Made by a program: the position numbers and the translations under genes. From Edolisoma coerulescens (Eukaryota > Chordata > Aves > Passeriformes > Campephagidae): a stretch of 64,000 nt of DNA. The stretch is from NCBI GenBank assembly GCA_013397115.1, contig VWZW01005504.1, forward strand, positions 1,603,263 through 1,667,262. The letters are read 5' to 3'. Numbering within the stretch: the stretch's first letter is position 1; each line of letters begins with the position of its first letter. The notes under the pieces were generated by a model that was not told the origin of the DNA, searched no databases, and worked only from the letters and a program-made list of their open reading frames with translations. Positions 34,271-46,075 of the stretch are shown one piece after another.

Positions 34271-37200
34271 GTCCGTGGGCTGACAGCGCACGTGTGTGCA
34301 CAGGGGTGTGTGTATCTCTTTGCCTGTGCAGGGGAAGGTGGTAGGAAGGAAGTAAAGCTGTTTCTTCAACCCACGGATGCAGTCGAAGCTAAAGTGATGC
34401 TTGGGGTGCAGGAAAGAACCTCTTCCTCACGTGCTTATTGCTTGCTTTCCATTTAGCGCATTCCATATCTACACTTGGTGCTCAGCCACTGCTTGCAGAG
34501 CTGTTTTTCCTACAGCTGTTACGAATCAAGCTGCATCCCCAGTCACTGTCTTCTGTCAGGACATGGTCAGAGTTTGGCTGCAGCATGCAGCTGTTTTGCT
34601 GTATTGGAACTTTAAATCCACTTTTATTAATGAACCATAACCAGATGCAGTGAATACTGCTCTTCTCCACCCTTAATTGCAACCACTGGTTAAGAACTAT
34701 CAGGTTTTTATCTACTTCAGCCATAAGTTATAATTATACCATTACTGCTGTTATCTCTATTGTTGAACAACTGAGAGATTGTGTACACAGAGTCAGTTAT
34801 GCAGTTTGGGTATAGCGTGTATTTGGTCCAGGTCTTTAAAAAACACAATTTGCAAGTGATTACAGTGCAGCTTCTACCTCCCCTTGTCTTTCGACTATAT
34901 TAACAGCTCTGCTTTGTTTGATTTTTCCAAAACATACCAGTTTATTATGTTGGTTTCTAAATACTGATCAATTAACTCACAATTATTACCTAGCATGAGT
35001 TGACAAATGTTGTTGGATTAGTTGTGCTTGGTATGTTTTTTTTTTTCTGGTGTTCCCAAACTGATTAAAATACCAAGTTGTTTTCCAAACCCAGGGTTAT
35101 TTTCTCTATTATTATAGGTATGCAAATCCTATTAATCTGAGTTATGTGCTCATATCAAGAGGACAATACTTCCCAAAGGATTAAAATTACCTGTTCTGCC
35201 AAAATTATTGTAGCTGCCTAACATTGTAAAGCTATAGGCGGCTATGAATTATTTTTCCATATTTGATACTAAATCAGTTCCATACAGAAATTAATTTTTT
35301 ATTTTCTGAACAACTTTCTCCAGTGCAACACTAGAGGAATGCGGGATGTGCTCTCACTTTTGGGTGGTAATCTTTTTTTTTCTTTATTATGGTTAGCAAT
35401 CTGGCATTGCTCTGTCTCTTAACATCCATCTTTGGCTTTTCGTACACATCTTCTTAAAAGCAGTTTTCGAATTGTCTTTCTAACTTTCTGATTCAGGTAT
35501 CTAGAAGCTAATTCCAAATTACTTATGAAAACTTGGGCCTCCATCTGTGACAGTTGTCCAATAGCATACTCTATTTCCTGGCCCTGTACCAGCTGATAAG
35601 TTCAAGTGGTTTTTATTGGTTTTGGCCTATTACAGGTTTTGGCTGATTGCTGTTCTTCCTGTTTCAAAATACTGTACTTTTTAAATGGCAATGCATGGTA
35701 GGTAGCTTTCAAGCTTGATAAGTTGGTAGAGGTGATGACTGATAAGGAAATAGACTGCTTAAAAGTCACTAAATGATCCAAGATGTGTGAGCTTTTCTCC
35801 TACCTCCCCCTTCATGCAGCTGCTTGGGGAATCCCTGTCATAATTTTATTGATGTTTGTTAGGGAAGGGGGGGACTACTGTGCTGAGTTGGTCTGGTCAG
35901 GTTCTCTTTTAGCCCTTCAAGTGTTAGTCATTATTGAAGCTGTTTCTATGCACAGACAGATACTCTTACTCCTCCCTAGCCAAAAAAGAGTAAGCTTTCA
36001 CTGCAATCCTCTGCAAAGCTGATTCTAGCAGACTGGCTTCTTGTTAAGTGGTGCAAGAAGCTGTCTTTATCTCAGCTCCTCAGTCGTTCAGGGAGGTCAC
36101 CAAATGTCGGCTTTTGTTTGAGCAAGGCTGATTGTCTACTTATTTAACTTGGGAATGGAGACTTGGAGAGAAGGTGAGCCAATGCCTTGGAGAAGGTGTA
36201 AGGCCAGAATGACTGCAGTAGCTGTACTAGGGGTCAGCAAAGACGGGATGGTCCTTCAGAAAAAAATCAGCTTCCATGCTGTGAAATGGGGAGAGGGGAG
36301 CTTTTGAATGTGAATATATTCTTCCCACCCTGACTTAAATTGTGTACCAGTGGTGCAACCAAACAGAAGCCAGAGGAGCGGCAGGAGGAGTGGAGGAGCT
36401 GGGCTCTGAAGAGAGAGGACAGAGGGGGATAGGGGTAGTGACAGATAGAACTTGATAGAGATGGTGTAGCCTGTGCAAGCTATGGAGCCCATCTGGCTCA
36501 CTCGGCCCTGGAGCGTAGCACAGATTTTTAGTGCACTGAAGTCACTCAATAATCTCACTGAAGTAGCTGGATCCTCAAGTGATTTAAGCCATTTGTTGAC
36601 TTCAGCCAGGGATATGAGCCAGACTGTAAAAATATACATCGCTGTTCCCCTTCAATGATGAAAGATCTGTTTTATCTCTTTGTGGTGTGGAGCCACATGT
36701 TCTCTTGGAATGTGTTCTGGGAAAGCAGAGCTGAGAGGGAAAGGTCTGAGCGGCTGTGCATCATTTTGCCATGTGTACAGAAGAAGGGTCCTTGTGTCTA
36801 GAAAGGCAAGTGAACTTGGTGCCATTTACTGTTCGTAAGCAGTGACGAATAAATCACACTGGGGAGAGGAAAAAAATCTACGTCAGCCTGTGTTAGTGCT
36901 GCTGCAAGCAGAATTAATTCACAGGGTGTAAAGAGGGAGGAGGATCCTGGCAGAAGCTGCTGAATGGCTGAGACAAATGTTTGCGAGCTGGGAAATGTTC
37001 ATGGTCGGCTGTTTCTGTCATGCAGAGCTGGTGGGGGAAAGCCAGGACACAAAGGGTGACTGTTAGTTTTATATGCAGGAACTTTCCTGGTCTGAACCAG
37101 GCACAAAGTTGAAATCAAAAGTGTCTTATATTTTCAGTGTCCTGGCACCTTCCACGCTCTGTTTGGGCCCTCGGGTTTCTTACAGCTGTCATGGTAGGCT

Positions 37201-39750
37201 GCCTCACTGTTTGTACCGCTGTATTCACTGCATTGTATAGCTCTAGAGCTATGCAGAATACTTCTCAGGGATCAAAATGATATATGATTTGCTTTCTAAT
37301 GGAAAGATAATGTTGTGTATTAGCCTCATACATGTTGATTTGTCTGGAAGGATATGATACATTTTGCTGCAGTGAACAAGGAGGAGCTTGTGAACTTTAT
37401 TTTGTTACCATGCAAAATAAGAAAGAATATTTATACAGCTCACTGAGGTGGGTAAATTGTAAATAGGTGAAAATAAAGTGAAATTACTTGACTGGATTTT
37501 CTGCAGGAAATCTCCATGCCATTAATTTTTAATTTTCTCTAAACCCCATCATTTTGTTTAGAAGTCTGTTTTGAAGTTTCTGAGTTTGCCCCTGGTCATC
37601 CTTACAAATGATTTAACACAGTTAATCATCTCTGCAGTCATTTGAAATGCTATCACTTTTGGAGTTGTGTTATTTCTTCCCTGTTTATCCAGTGTATGTT
37701 TGAATATATTTGTAGTGAAATACTCTGCGTGGTTTCAATATATATGAATAAATACTCCCTAAAACTATATACAAACTTCAACTGCTTTGGATTTATGGAC
37801 CTTACAGATTAGAAATAATGTTGAAAGCGTAATCTGAAGGATATAATCGTGTTTTTAGAAATATTTTCAAGTTATGGTGGCTTTAGGATTTCAGGTAGAA
37901 AAGATTGGTCTCTGGAGAACAGGGGAGAGAGAAATATGCAGTAGTAGGCTTTCTAATATGTGTGGGAGGTTTTATTTCTTTTTGGAGAGAGATTAGTAAA
38001 AATGAATGCTTGGAAAATTTCCACTTCTAGCTCTGCTCTAATCACTCCTTCAGATTATTGTCATGGAGATCCTGTCATACTTAGGAACCCAAATCACAGA
38101 GTTTGGCAAAGCATTTCTTAATACCTTTATAAAAGGGCCTGAAGAACTGGCCTCCTCTGCCATCAGGTATTGCCTTACAAAACCTTGTGTCTGCACTTTG
38201 ACTGATGACCGATAGTCTTAATACTGCTTAGTTTGGAATATAGCTGGAGATCAGATGTGTGCCTGTCATTCATTTCCTGGCTGTTTTCCAGCCCTGGGAG
38301 CATGAGTACACATACCGGGAAAAATGACCATCCAAACTGAAAGCCACCCTTCATGTGGCAAGGGTAGGCCATTTGAGATAACCTGCTCTTCTCCAGGGCT
38401 GAGAGCAGTGGCTGAAAGCACCTCTGCATCAACAGGCAGTTTAGAGGGGAAGAGGTCTTATCAGGAATTTAGGTTTTAACTCTTGTACTTGACTTTGGAA
38501 ACCTCTGGTTTAAGACTGTGACCTTCACTGAGTACCAGATGGGGATAAGTTCTCCAAGTCCTGTTAAAGGGGAGAGATGCCCCTGCTTCACCAGCTGTCA
38601 TCCAACAGGAATTTTTGATGCAGACTTGAGTTAACAAATATTACTGAGGACAGTTTGAAGGGAAGGGCGAAGTTTGTCAAAATGATGGAACTGGCAAGAG
38701 TAACATGATATCCATTTCTCTTAATGCTGGAAGTTATGATGTTCTTGTGGCACTGCACATATGCAGTGCCCACACAGCTTTCTGTGTCAGGGGGGCAGCT
38801 AATACCCATGCAGTCAATGGCATCGATATTGCTGTGAAACAGCTGTGACAGGAGATAGAAGGAAGGAAGGTATGTGCTTGCTTTGGGATCAGAATGTGCA
38901 GAGCTGATGCTTCGTAAAACTGTCTGCAGTATGTGTAAGTATAAGGCTGCTGTAGTGCTTTGTTATTAATCTGGTCCTTCAAGAAAACTGGTGTTGCAGA
39001 ATTTGCCTGAGTAAGAAGTTTTCTCTATCTTTGTGTTTTATTCGATGAGCTTGTTGGGTTAACACAACCAAGTCTATTCCTGCAAGCTGGGATGATGCAA
39101 AATTCTTTTGGTTTTTTGTTTCATCAGGAACCATAGATTTCTTCTTGGAACTAGGTCTTTAAGGAAACTGCATTTTTTCCGAAACTTCAGAACTGGCAAC
39201 ATTGTTCAGAATTATTAGCTGTAAAATCTAGTAAAAAGAAAGGGCCTAATCCTCAGTAACAGGTATAATTAGCTTTAATGCTTAATTACTCTGAGTCAAC
39301 TAATTGGTTTCATTGGGACTACTCACAGTAATTCTCAAGAGCTAGGCATGTAAGCGTCTTCAGAATCAGTCTTATAGTTTGTAACTTTTTGCAATATGAC
39401 AAAAGTCTTTAGTCCAGATAGAATGTCCTGGGCTGTCTGTTTTCAAATATAAAATGTCAGTGTTAATGAAATATTGTATTATTAGAAGTTATTTCTTGTG
39501 CTTCTACTTTAGACCGTAGAGTCAGTGTGAAATATTATACTTGCATAGTGAAATAAACCTTGGCTGCCTTCACACTTTATTGGTGATGAATTTTTGTGAC
39601 AATGTATGTCTTGTGGATTAGGTGCAAAAAATGTCACTTTTATCATTTTAATCACATTAATGGGATATACTTTACATGGTAATGCAACTTCTTGATATAG
39701 TCCACTAAAATGTTTTCTTCATTCAGAATACTTTAGGGTAAAATTATTTA

Positions 39751-39808
39751 TAATCATGCAATAACCATTTTTAATCATGCAGTTAACCATTTTTAATCAT
39801 GCAGTTCT
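39751..39808 (+). repeat. Minisatellite, 21-22 bp unit x ~2.7
   Basis: TAATCATGCA(G/A)TTAACCATTT-like units begin at 39751, 39772 and 39794, a spacing of 21 and 22 bases, and the third unit is partial. Units differ by only two or three bases, so the duplication is fairly recent. Confidence 0.8.
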
Positions 39809-41708
39809 GTTGCCTTCATTTATAATGCATTAGTGGTCTTATTTTATATTGATATGCTGAAGCTATAGCTAGACCCTCAGTGTATGGTCACCTTCCCTAG
39901 GTTTCATTGTAGAGACAATGTTCCTGAATATTTAAAAGAAGATAATTAGTGCCTTTACTGCAGACTTTGTAATAATTTTCGTATCCTGAAATTCCGTTCA
40001 GTCTATAAGAATGTGAAGATGATGTCCAAAGAAGAATTTAATGAGTAGCAAATTCAGCAAGAACGTAGGGAGGCAGAGTTGAAAAATTAAATGCTCATGT
40101 TTCTTCTCCATTCCAGATTCACTATGGTTTCATTCTGGTTATGAAGTGCACAAGACTGGGGAAGCATGTGACGAGAGTTTGCATATGCTTGTATTTTTAT
40201 ATCCTGCATGAACACATGCCATTTTAACTATGATGGATAACAACTGCAGTGCATATTTTGGTTAATCAGAAGATTCTTGCCATGCATAATTTATGTTGCA
40301 ATATCATTTTTACGGTTAGTGGATACAGCACTTGGACAGACAGACATCTGGTTAATAGTTTATAAGCAAATTAAATACTTGATGTATTATTAAAATGAAA
40401 GAGAAATTTCATCAGGGCTAAATCTAATTCTCTGCTAGAATGTTGGAAAGTTGTTTAAAGCCTGACTCAAGCTTGATGCCCCAAATTTGGGAGGACCTAT
40501 TTTGACTGTGGCACTTGTCTGCCAGTGTGTGCTTATTTCTGTTCTGTGGGTAAAAGGGTAAGGAGTCTACTGACAGATTTGAGAACTGGATGGGGTGCAT
40601 GTCCTTGGAAAAAATGTCCCTGTGTTCCCTCAGTCAGTCAAGTGTTACAATAGTGCTAAGCCATCAGAAACGGCATTAAAAGACTCTCTTTCAAGCTAGT
40701 CCCATTTTGCTACAGCTTTGCCCTAAGTCATAGGAATCTCTCTCAGAACAGAAAATATGCCCCCAGTTAAAATGAAATGGGAAATTAATAGTTATATTGC
40801 AATATTCCTTGAGAAAGAGATTACTCCCATCTGACATCTGTAATGGTTGTTTTCCTGCACTGATAGTGCAGTTTTCATACATAAATTTTTTCTTCTGTTT
40901 TCTTTATTTTCTTGCACTAGAGAAGTGCAAGAAAAGTGCAAGAAGTTAGAAACAAAGGTGGAGACCTTGAGGGGGCTGTGCTTGATGCATGAGGCATCTG
41001 TAACGTTTGGAGGAGAATGGCCCTTCCCCATGCCCAGCCTCAGTTGCGGGAGCATGTGGGTGTAAAGGTCCTGTTGTGCAGTGTGCTGGTGAAGAGCTCA
41101 TGTGAGCTCTCAGCTCCTGGCTTCTGTGGGGTTTTGTCGTTGTTGGCATCTCTCTTTTCCTGTTGCCTTTTCCATTCTCCGGTGTTTATCAGGGCTATGT
41201 ATGTGGGCAGCAGCAATGTGTTGGCCTGCAGCTTCTTGAAGGCTGTGCCTGCTGTCTTGGCAGAGATGCCATACCAGCATTTAAAACTGTAAGTTGGAAA
41301 CTGTGACTTTAAATGGTCACCCTGCATCCTTGGCAGTTCTGATAAAAAGCTATTAATCTACATGGTGCTTCCATGAACCCGGTTAAGGCAATCATTCCCC
41401 AGAGCGATGGTCACTCCTGCTCTCTGCATAGAGTCTGCTCTTCTGGTCCTGGGTAGAGGTGGTTTATTGAAAATACTGAGGTGGAGAGTTAGGAATAAAC
41501 TGCATTAAGCTGCTAATGAGTAGTCATTGTTTATATTTAAAGCAGTTTCGCATGTTCGTCCATTAATGAACAATTTAATTTTGTCTTAACACTTTCTTTG
41601 TTCATCATCCTTTATGACTTACACTACACATCAAGGCTCTTTTTAGATGTCCTGGGTGTTTTTCCAGAAATCATTAAAAGCTTTTTTTCAGATATTACTT
41701 TTTTCAAA

Positions 41709-41722
41709 TTTTTTTTTTTTTT
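41709..41722 (+). repeat. T14 homopolymer
   Basis: Fourteen consecutive T bases lie in an AT-rich intronic stretch. Confidence 0.95.
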
Positions 41723-44700
41723 CACAATTACTTACTAGGTTGAAATAGTCAAATATAAATGAAAAGCAGTTGATCATTTTAATTTTCTCTGTGTGGAAGA
41801 ACAGCAAAATCTTTCAAAGCTAATAATAAAACATTAACTGGGGCTAACTAATTACATGTAAAATGATAGCCTGTAATTATAAGGCAAGAAGAAATCAATA
41901 AAGCTCGATTTGTAATTTAGTCTTATCTCAAGGCTCAGAAGAACAAGCCATTCTGTGAGATAAATTTTATAAGATTGCTTCAAATAATAATCTTTTGAAC
42001 TAATTAGTTGATAATTTTATTTATTTTTTAAAGAAAACAAGATAGGCATCACTGAATAACCTTGGGGTTTAACCTTGCAAGCTTTCCCCTCTGGAAGCAG
42101 TTGGTCTAACAGCTTTGTCAATGTTAAAGGAGACCCAAGGGGAGAGTGGTAAAAATATTTGGTTGAGAAGTACCATTACACAGATGGAATACAGCTTTTT
42201 GTTAATGTGCTTCATGACGTAGTAGTAGGAAACCAGGGGAAAGAATCACCAAAACTAAGGCAACGCAGGACATGTGTTGTCATTAAAACATTTCAGGGCT
42301 TACTAAACTTAACTGCTCACGGTTGCTGCTGCCCTAGGCGGCAGAAACATGATGTTAGCAGGTACCCACCAAAGTGGCTGTACATATACCTAGAGGTGTG
42401 TGTCAGCAGCCTGAGGAGCGTGCAGGGACCATCTGTTAACCAGCATGAGTCTAAAAGGCTTCAAGTGGGCAGCAGAGGGATCGCTCTAGAAGTTGTGCAA
42501 CTTACTCTTTCAGTTATGCAAGTCAGTGGCAAGTAGGCAGGTCCCAAGCAGTGATAGGTGTTCTTTCCTGCATCGTAGCTGTTTCAGGATGTTTCTTCTG
42601 TGGCTTTTGGCAAGGTATACTGACACTTGTAGCCAATTGTGATTTAAAGTAGAGCCTAGTGTTGAGAGGGAGGAAAATGGAGGGCCTGCTTCCTTATAAT
42701 TTTGGAGATACATCCAGCTTTTAAACTTCATTCTTCTCTCTGTTCCTAAAATAAAACATTGTATCAGCTATATATCAGTGTGTTTAATAAGGCAGCACTT
42801 AGCTTTCATTACAGGTCCCAACAGAAAGAAAAAGATTGTTATCAGCAAGAGATAGAGGGAAATACAGAGGAAGTAAATGTGGTGACAGTATTAGCCATAC
42901 ATAAAATCCAGAGCTGTTTTTGCAGAACATAATTCAAAACATCTGAGCTCCTGTGTAACTTTCTGTTACTGTGTTAGAACACATTTGGTTCACTTATGTG
43001 GGACTATGGGATTATGTGTATGTGTGCAACAGAGCTTTAGTGTACTGCAGCCACTCGTGTATGGCCAGCTTCCCTGGTTGAATGGTACATTGTGGGTGGT
43101 TTGCCTGTGCAAACTGACTGTTTTACCCCTTTTAGAAGTTTACACTGAATTTAGTACAGAATTTGAAAGTGGATTAAGCAAGGAAATGTTGGTTGGATCT
43201 TGAAGAAGGTATTCTCAGTAGTTTAGACCAAATTTCATATTTTGGTTTAGCTGGTTTGCTATCTTAGAAAAACATCCAGGACTGTATATAAAGGTGGCCC
43301 TCATCTATTTGTTTTATTAGGTGGGAGGGATAATATCCCTGCTGCTCACAGCATGACCCCTTAGCATGACCCCATCATTCAATGAATACACGAGCATATC
43401 TGTTGTCCTTCCCCTGTCTTCAAACGTGCCCTGAGGACTCCAGGATAAGTCTATGTACATCCAAGCTCCATGTACATCCTTTCCATGAGGAGGAAGCTCA
43501 GAAGACTTAGAAAGGATACAGAAGGAAAGGATTAGGATGGTGAAGAGGACCTGTATTGTGTCTTTTCTTCAATCACAGGGGCTTTAATAAGTAAGCTTAA
43601 TAATTGTATTTGCTAATGATTTTTCATTTCCGAATTTTGATCAAGACATTTTCTGGGAAGAACGGGTATTTACAGTGTAAGAGGGAGAATGGCCAAAGTG
43701 GTTTCAACCATTCAGATACATTTTTTTCCCTCCTGCAAAAGATTTTTGGACTGAAGAAAGATGTTCCTCTGTGCTAGAATCGAATGTGCTGTTTTTCGTT
43801 TTTTTCTGCCTACTGGGATTTAGAGGACTGTATTTTTTAAATACAATATCTCACATTGCTTCCCACAGGACATTATCAAACCAGTTGCTATAAATAAATC
43901 TCTATGCACAGAGTGTTTTATGTGAGACAAAGATATTTTTTCTTGATGTATTTTTTGCTCCTTGCTGTCCAGCTGTACAGGTATTTCTGTATATCCTTAA
44001 AAGTTTTTATTCTCATCCGCAAATGAAAACCTTGAGCGCTAATCTCTTTCTTCTGACAAAGTCCTCTGATGCTTTTCCCTTAGGAATCCCTTTCCTTAAT
44101 TCTGTGCCATTCTGTGTGGTACGGGGGATGCTTTCTCTGAAGGACTTATCCTCCCTTCTGAAGTCTGCATCACAGTCATCTTTCTTTTGAGATTGGAGAA
44201 CTAACGTATTTGTAACAGAGTTCCTCTGTATTGGTATTCATACTGGATAAAGAAGTGACTACACAATCCAGTAAAGGTTCCTTTTCAACCCATTGTGTGC
44301 TGGCTCAGGAGTACCCTGAAACTACATTGGCCTCAGAGCAAAGGATGAAGCATAAATCTCGTGCGCAGAAGTTTCTTATGTCATTGCCATATCTTGTTGC
44401 TGCACTTACGTGATTTATCCTGTGAGGATTTGTATTGTGTTTGCTATTACATGCACCTCACCTTAGAAACCTTTTCTGGTAGCTTCAAAATTAAGTAAAA
44501 ACTATGTATTTGGAAATTTTTTCAGGCTTCTTTCTCCTCCCTCTCCCCTCAGGAAAAGAATACAAAATATGAGCAGGTAAGTTTCCTTTCAAAGAAATTT
44601 TCAAGTAGTTCACAGTGGCTTGAAAACAAACGGAAAGTGTTCAGAAAAGTATGTGACTCTTTTCCTGTTCTTTTAAATAATGTGTCTATCCTACAGCCCT

Positions 44701-45240
44701 TGTATATAATAAGATTTTTAGTCCCAGATGGGTAGGGAATAGTTATCTGCAGCTCTGCTTACGTTTTGCACTCTATCAGAATGAGTCTCCCAAAGCAACC
44801 CTTAAATGGTTGCAGGGTAATTAAGGTTCACTGGTACAACGGTAACTAGATTCCATATTTAATTAGCTCTCTGTAAAGTAGAATTGCTGCATCATATTTG
44901 AAATACTCTTTGATGATATTAATGAAATGTCTTACAGGAACTTTAGCTTGATGATCAGTGCGGTTAGTATTTAAATTTTCTGCAAATTGAGCTTCTATTA
45001 CACAGATAATATAGTTTCTGATAGATCAACATTACAGCATCCTTGTTCAAATAGATACATATTCTATTACAGTTCTGTAATCATGGGAAGGAACTGCTGC
45101 TTCACAAATGGCTTACTGTGACTCTGGAAGGACCCAGTTCAGGAAAACACTGATGCATCAAAATTCATCAATAATTAACATTAGAAGTACGTTCTGAATT
45201 GTTTTCTAAGTTGCAAAGGAAAATCTGCTCTGTGGAGACC

Positions 45241-46075
45241 ATCACAGAGTCATAGAATGGTTTGGGTTGGAAGGGACCTTTAAGTATCAATTAGTCTAAT
45301 CCCCCGGCAATGAACAGGGAAATCTTCAACTAGATCAGGTTGCTCACAGTCCTGTCCAATCTTACCTTGAGTGTTTCAAGGGATGGGGCATCTACCACCT
45401 CTCTGGTCAACCTGTTCCAGTGTTTTACCACCCTTATTGTAAAGAATTTCTTCCTTTTATCCAGTCTAAATCAACTCTCTTTTAATATAGAACCATTGCT
45501 CCTTGTCCTACCACAACAGGCTCTGCTAAAAAGTCTGTCCCCACCTTTCTTGTAAACCCTCTTTAAGTACTGAGAGGCTGCAGTAAGATCTCCCCAGAGC
45601 TGTCTCTTCTCCAGGCTGAACAGCGCCATCTGTCTCTGTTTTTCCTCAAAGGAGAGGCATTCCATCCCTCTGACCAATTTTGTGGGCCGTCTCTGGACAC
45701 GCTGTAACAGTTCTATGTCTTTCTTGTACTGAGGACCCCAGAGCTGGATGCAGTACTCCAGGTGGGGTCTCAAGAGAGTGGAGCAGAGAGGGAGAATCAC
45801 CTTCCTTGACCTGCTGGCCACGCTGCTGTGATGCAGCTCAGGATGCTGTTGGCTTTCTCGGCTGTGAGTGCACATTGCTGGGTCATGCCCAGCTTTTCAT
45901 CCACCCATAGCCCCAAGTCCTTCTCCCTGCATCCCCCAGCCTGTATTGATATTTTGGGGTTGCCCTGACCCAGGTGCAGCACTTTGCACTGGACCTTGTT
46001 GGACCTCGTGTGGTTCCCGTGAACCCACCTTTCAAGCTTGTCCAGGTGCCTAATAATTTTGGCACCTTCTTACTT
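45241..46075 (-). mobile_element. CR1 LINE, longest copy in the window (~835 bp)
   Basis: Read on the minus strand, the 3' end is at 45241 (CAGAGTCATAGAATGGTTTG on the + strand is the reversed tail). ORF2 C-terminal sequence follows. The open part 45471-45875 (minus) shows SRSRKVILPL, LRPHLEYCIQLWGPQYKKDI, ELLQRVQRRPTKLVRGME and FSLEKRQLWGDL, all standard in CR1. The 5' boundary near 46075 is where similarity fades, past AACCCACCTTTCAAGCTTGT. It is 5'-truncated, frame-broken and inactive. Confidence 0.92.

Larger units (their letters stand above)
34271..45240 (+). other. PHACTR1: PHACTR1 intron, continued
   Basis: Eleven kilobases without a recognised dispersed repeat, unusual for its length in this window. 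It includes the 39.75-kb minisatellite and TAATTA clusters at 39.2 and 41.8-42.0 kb. I searched for the next PHACTR exon (the PPIRRRSK/FKPWKWRKKK region) and did not find it. Confidence 0.6.

Noticed and set aside
33975..34283. A frame over CpG island 2 with a signal-peptide-like Leu/Val/Cys stretch
   Set aside because: The hydrophobic run is short, the rest is Pro/Ala/Arg typical of translated GC-rich DNA, and no known secreted protein fits.
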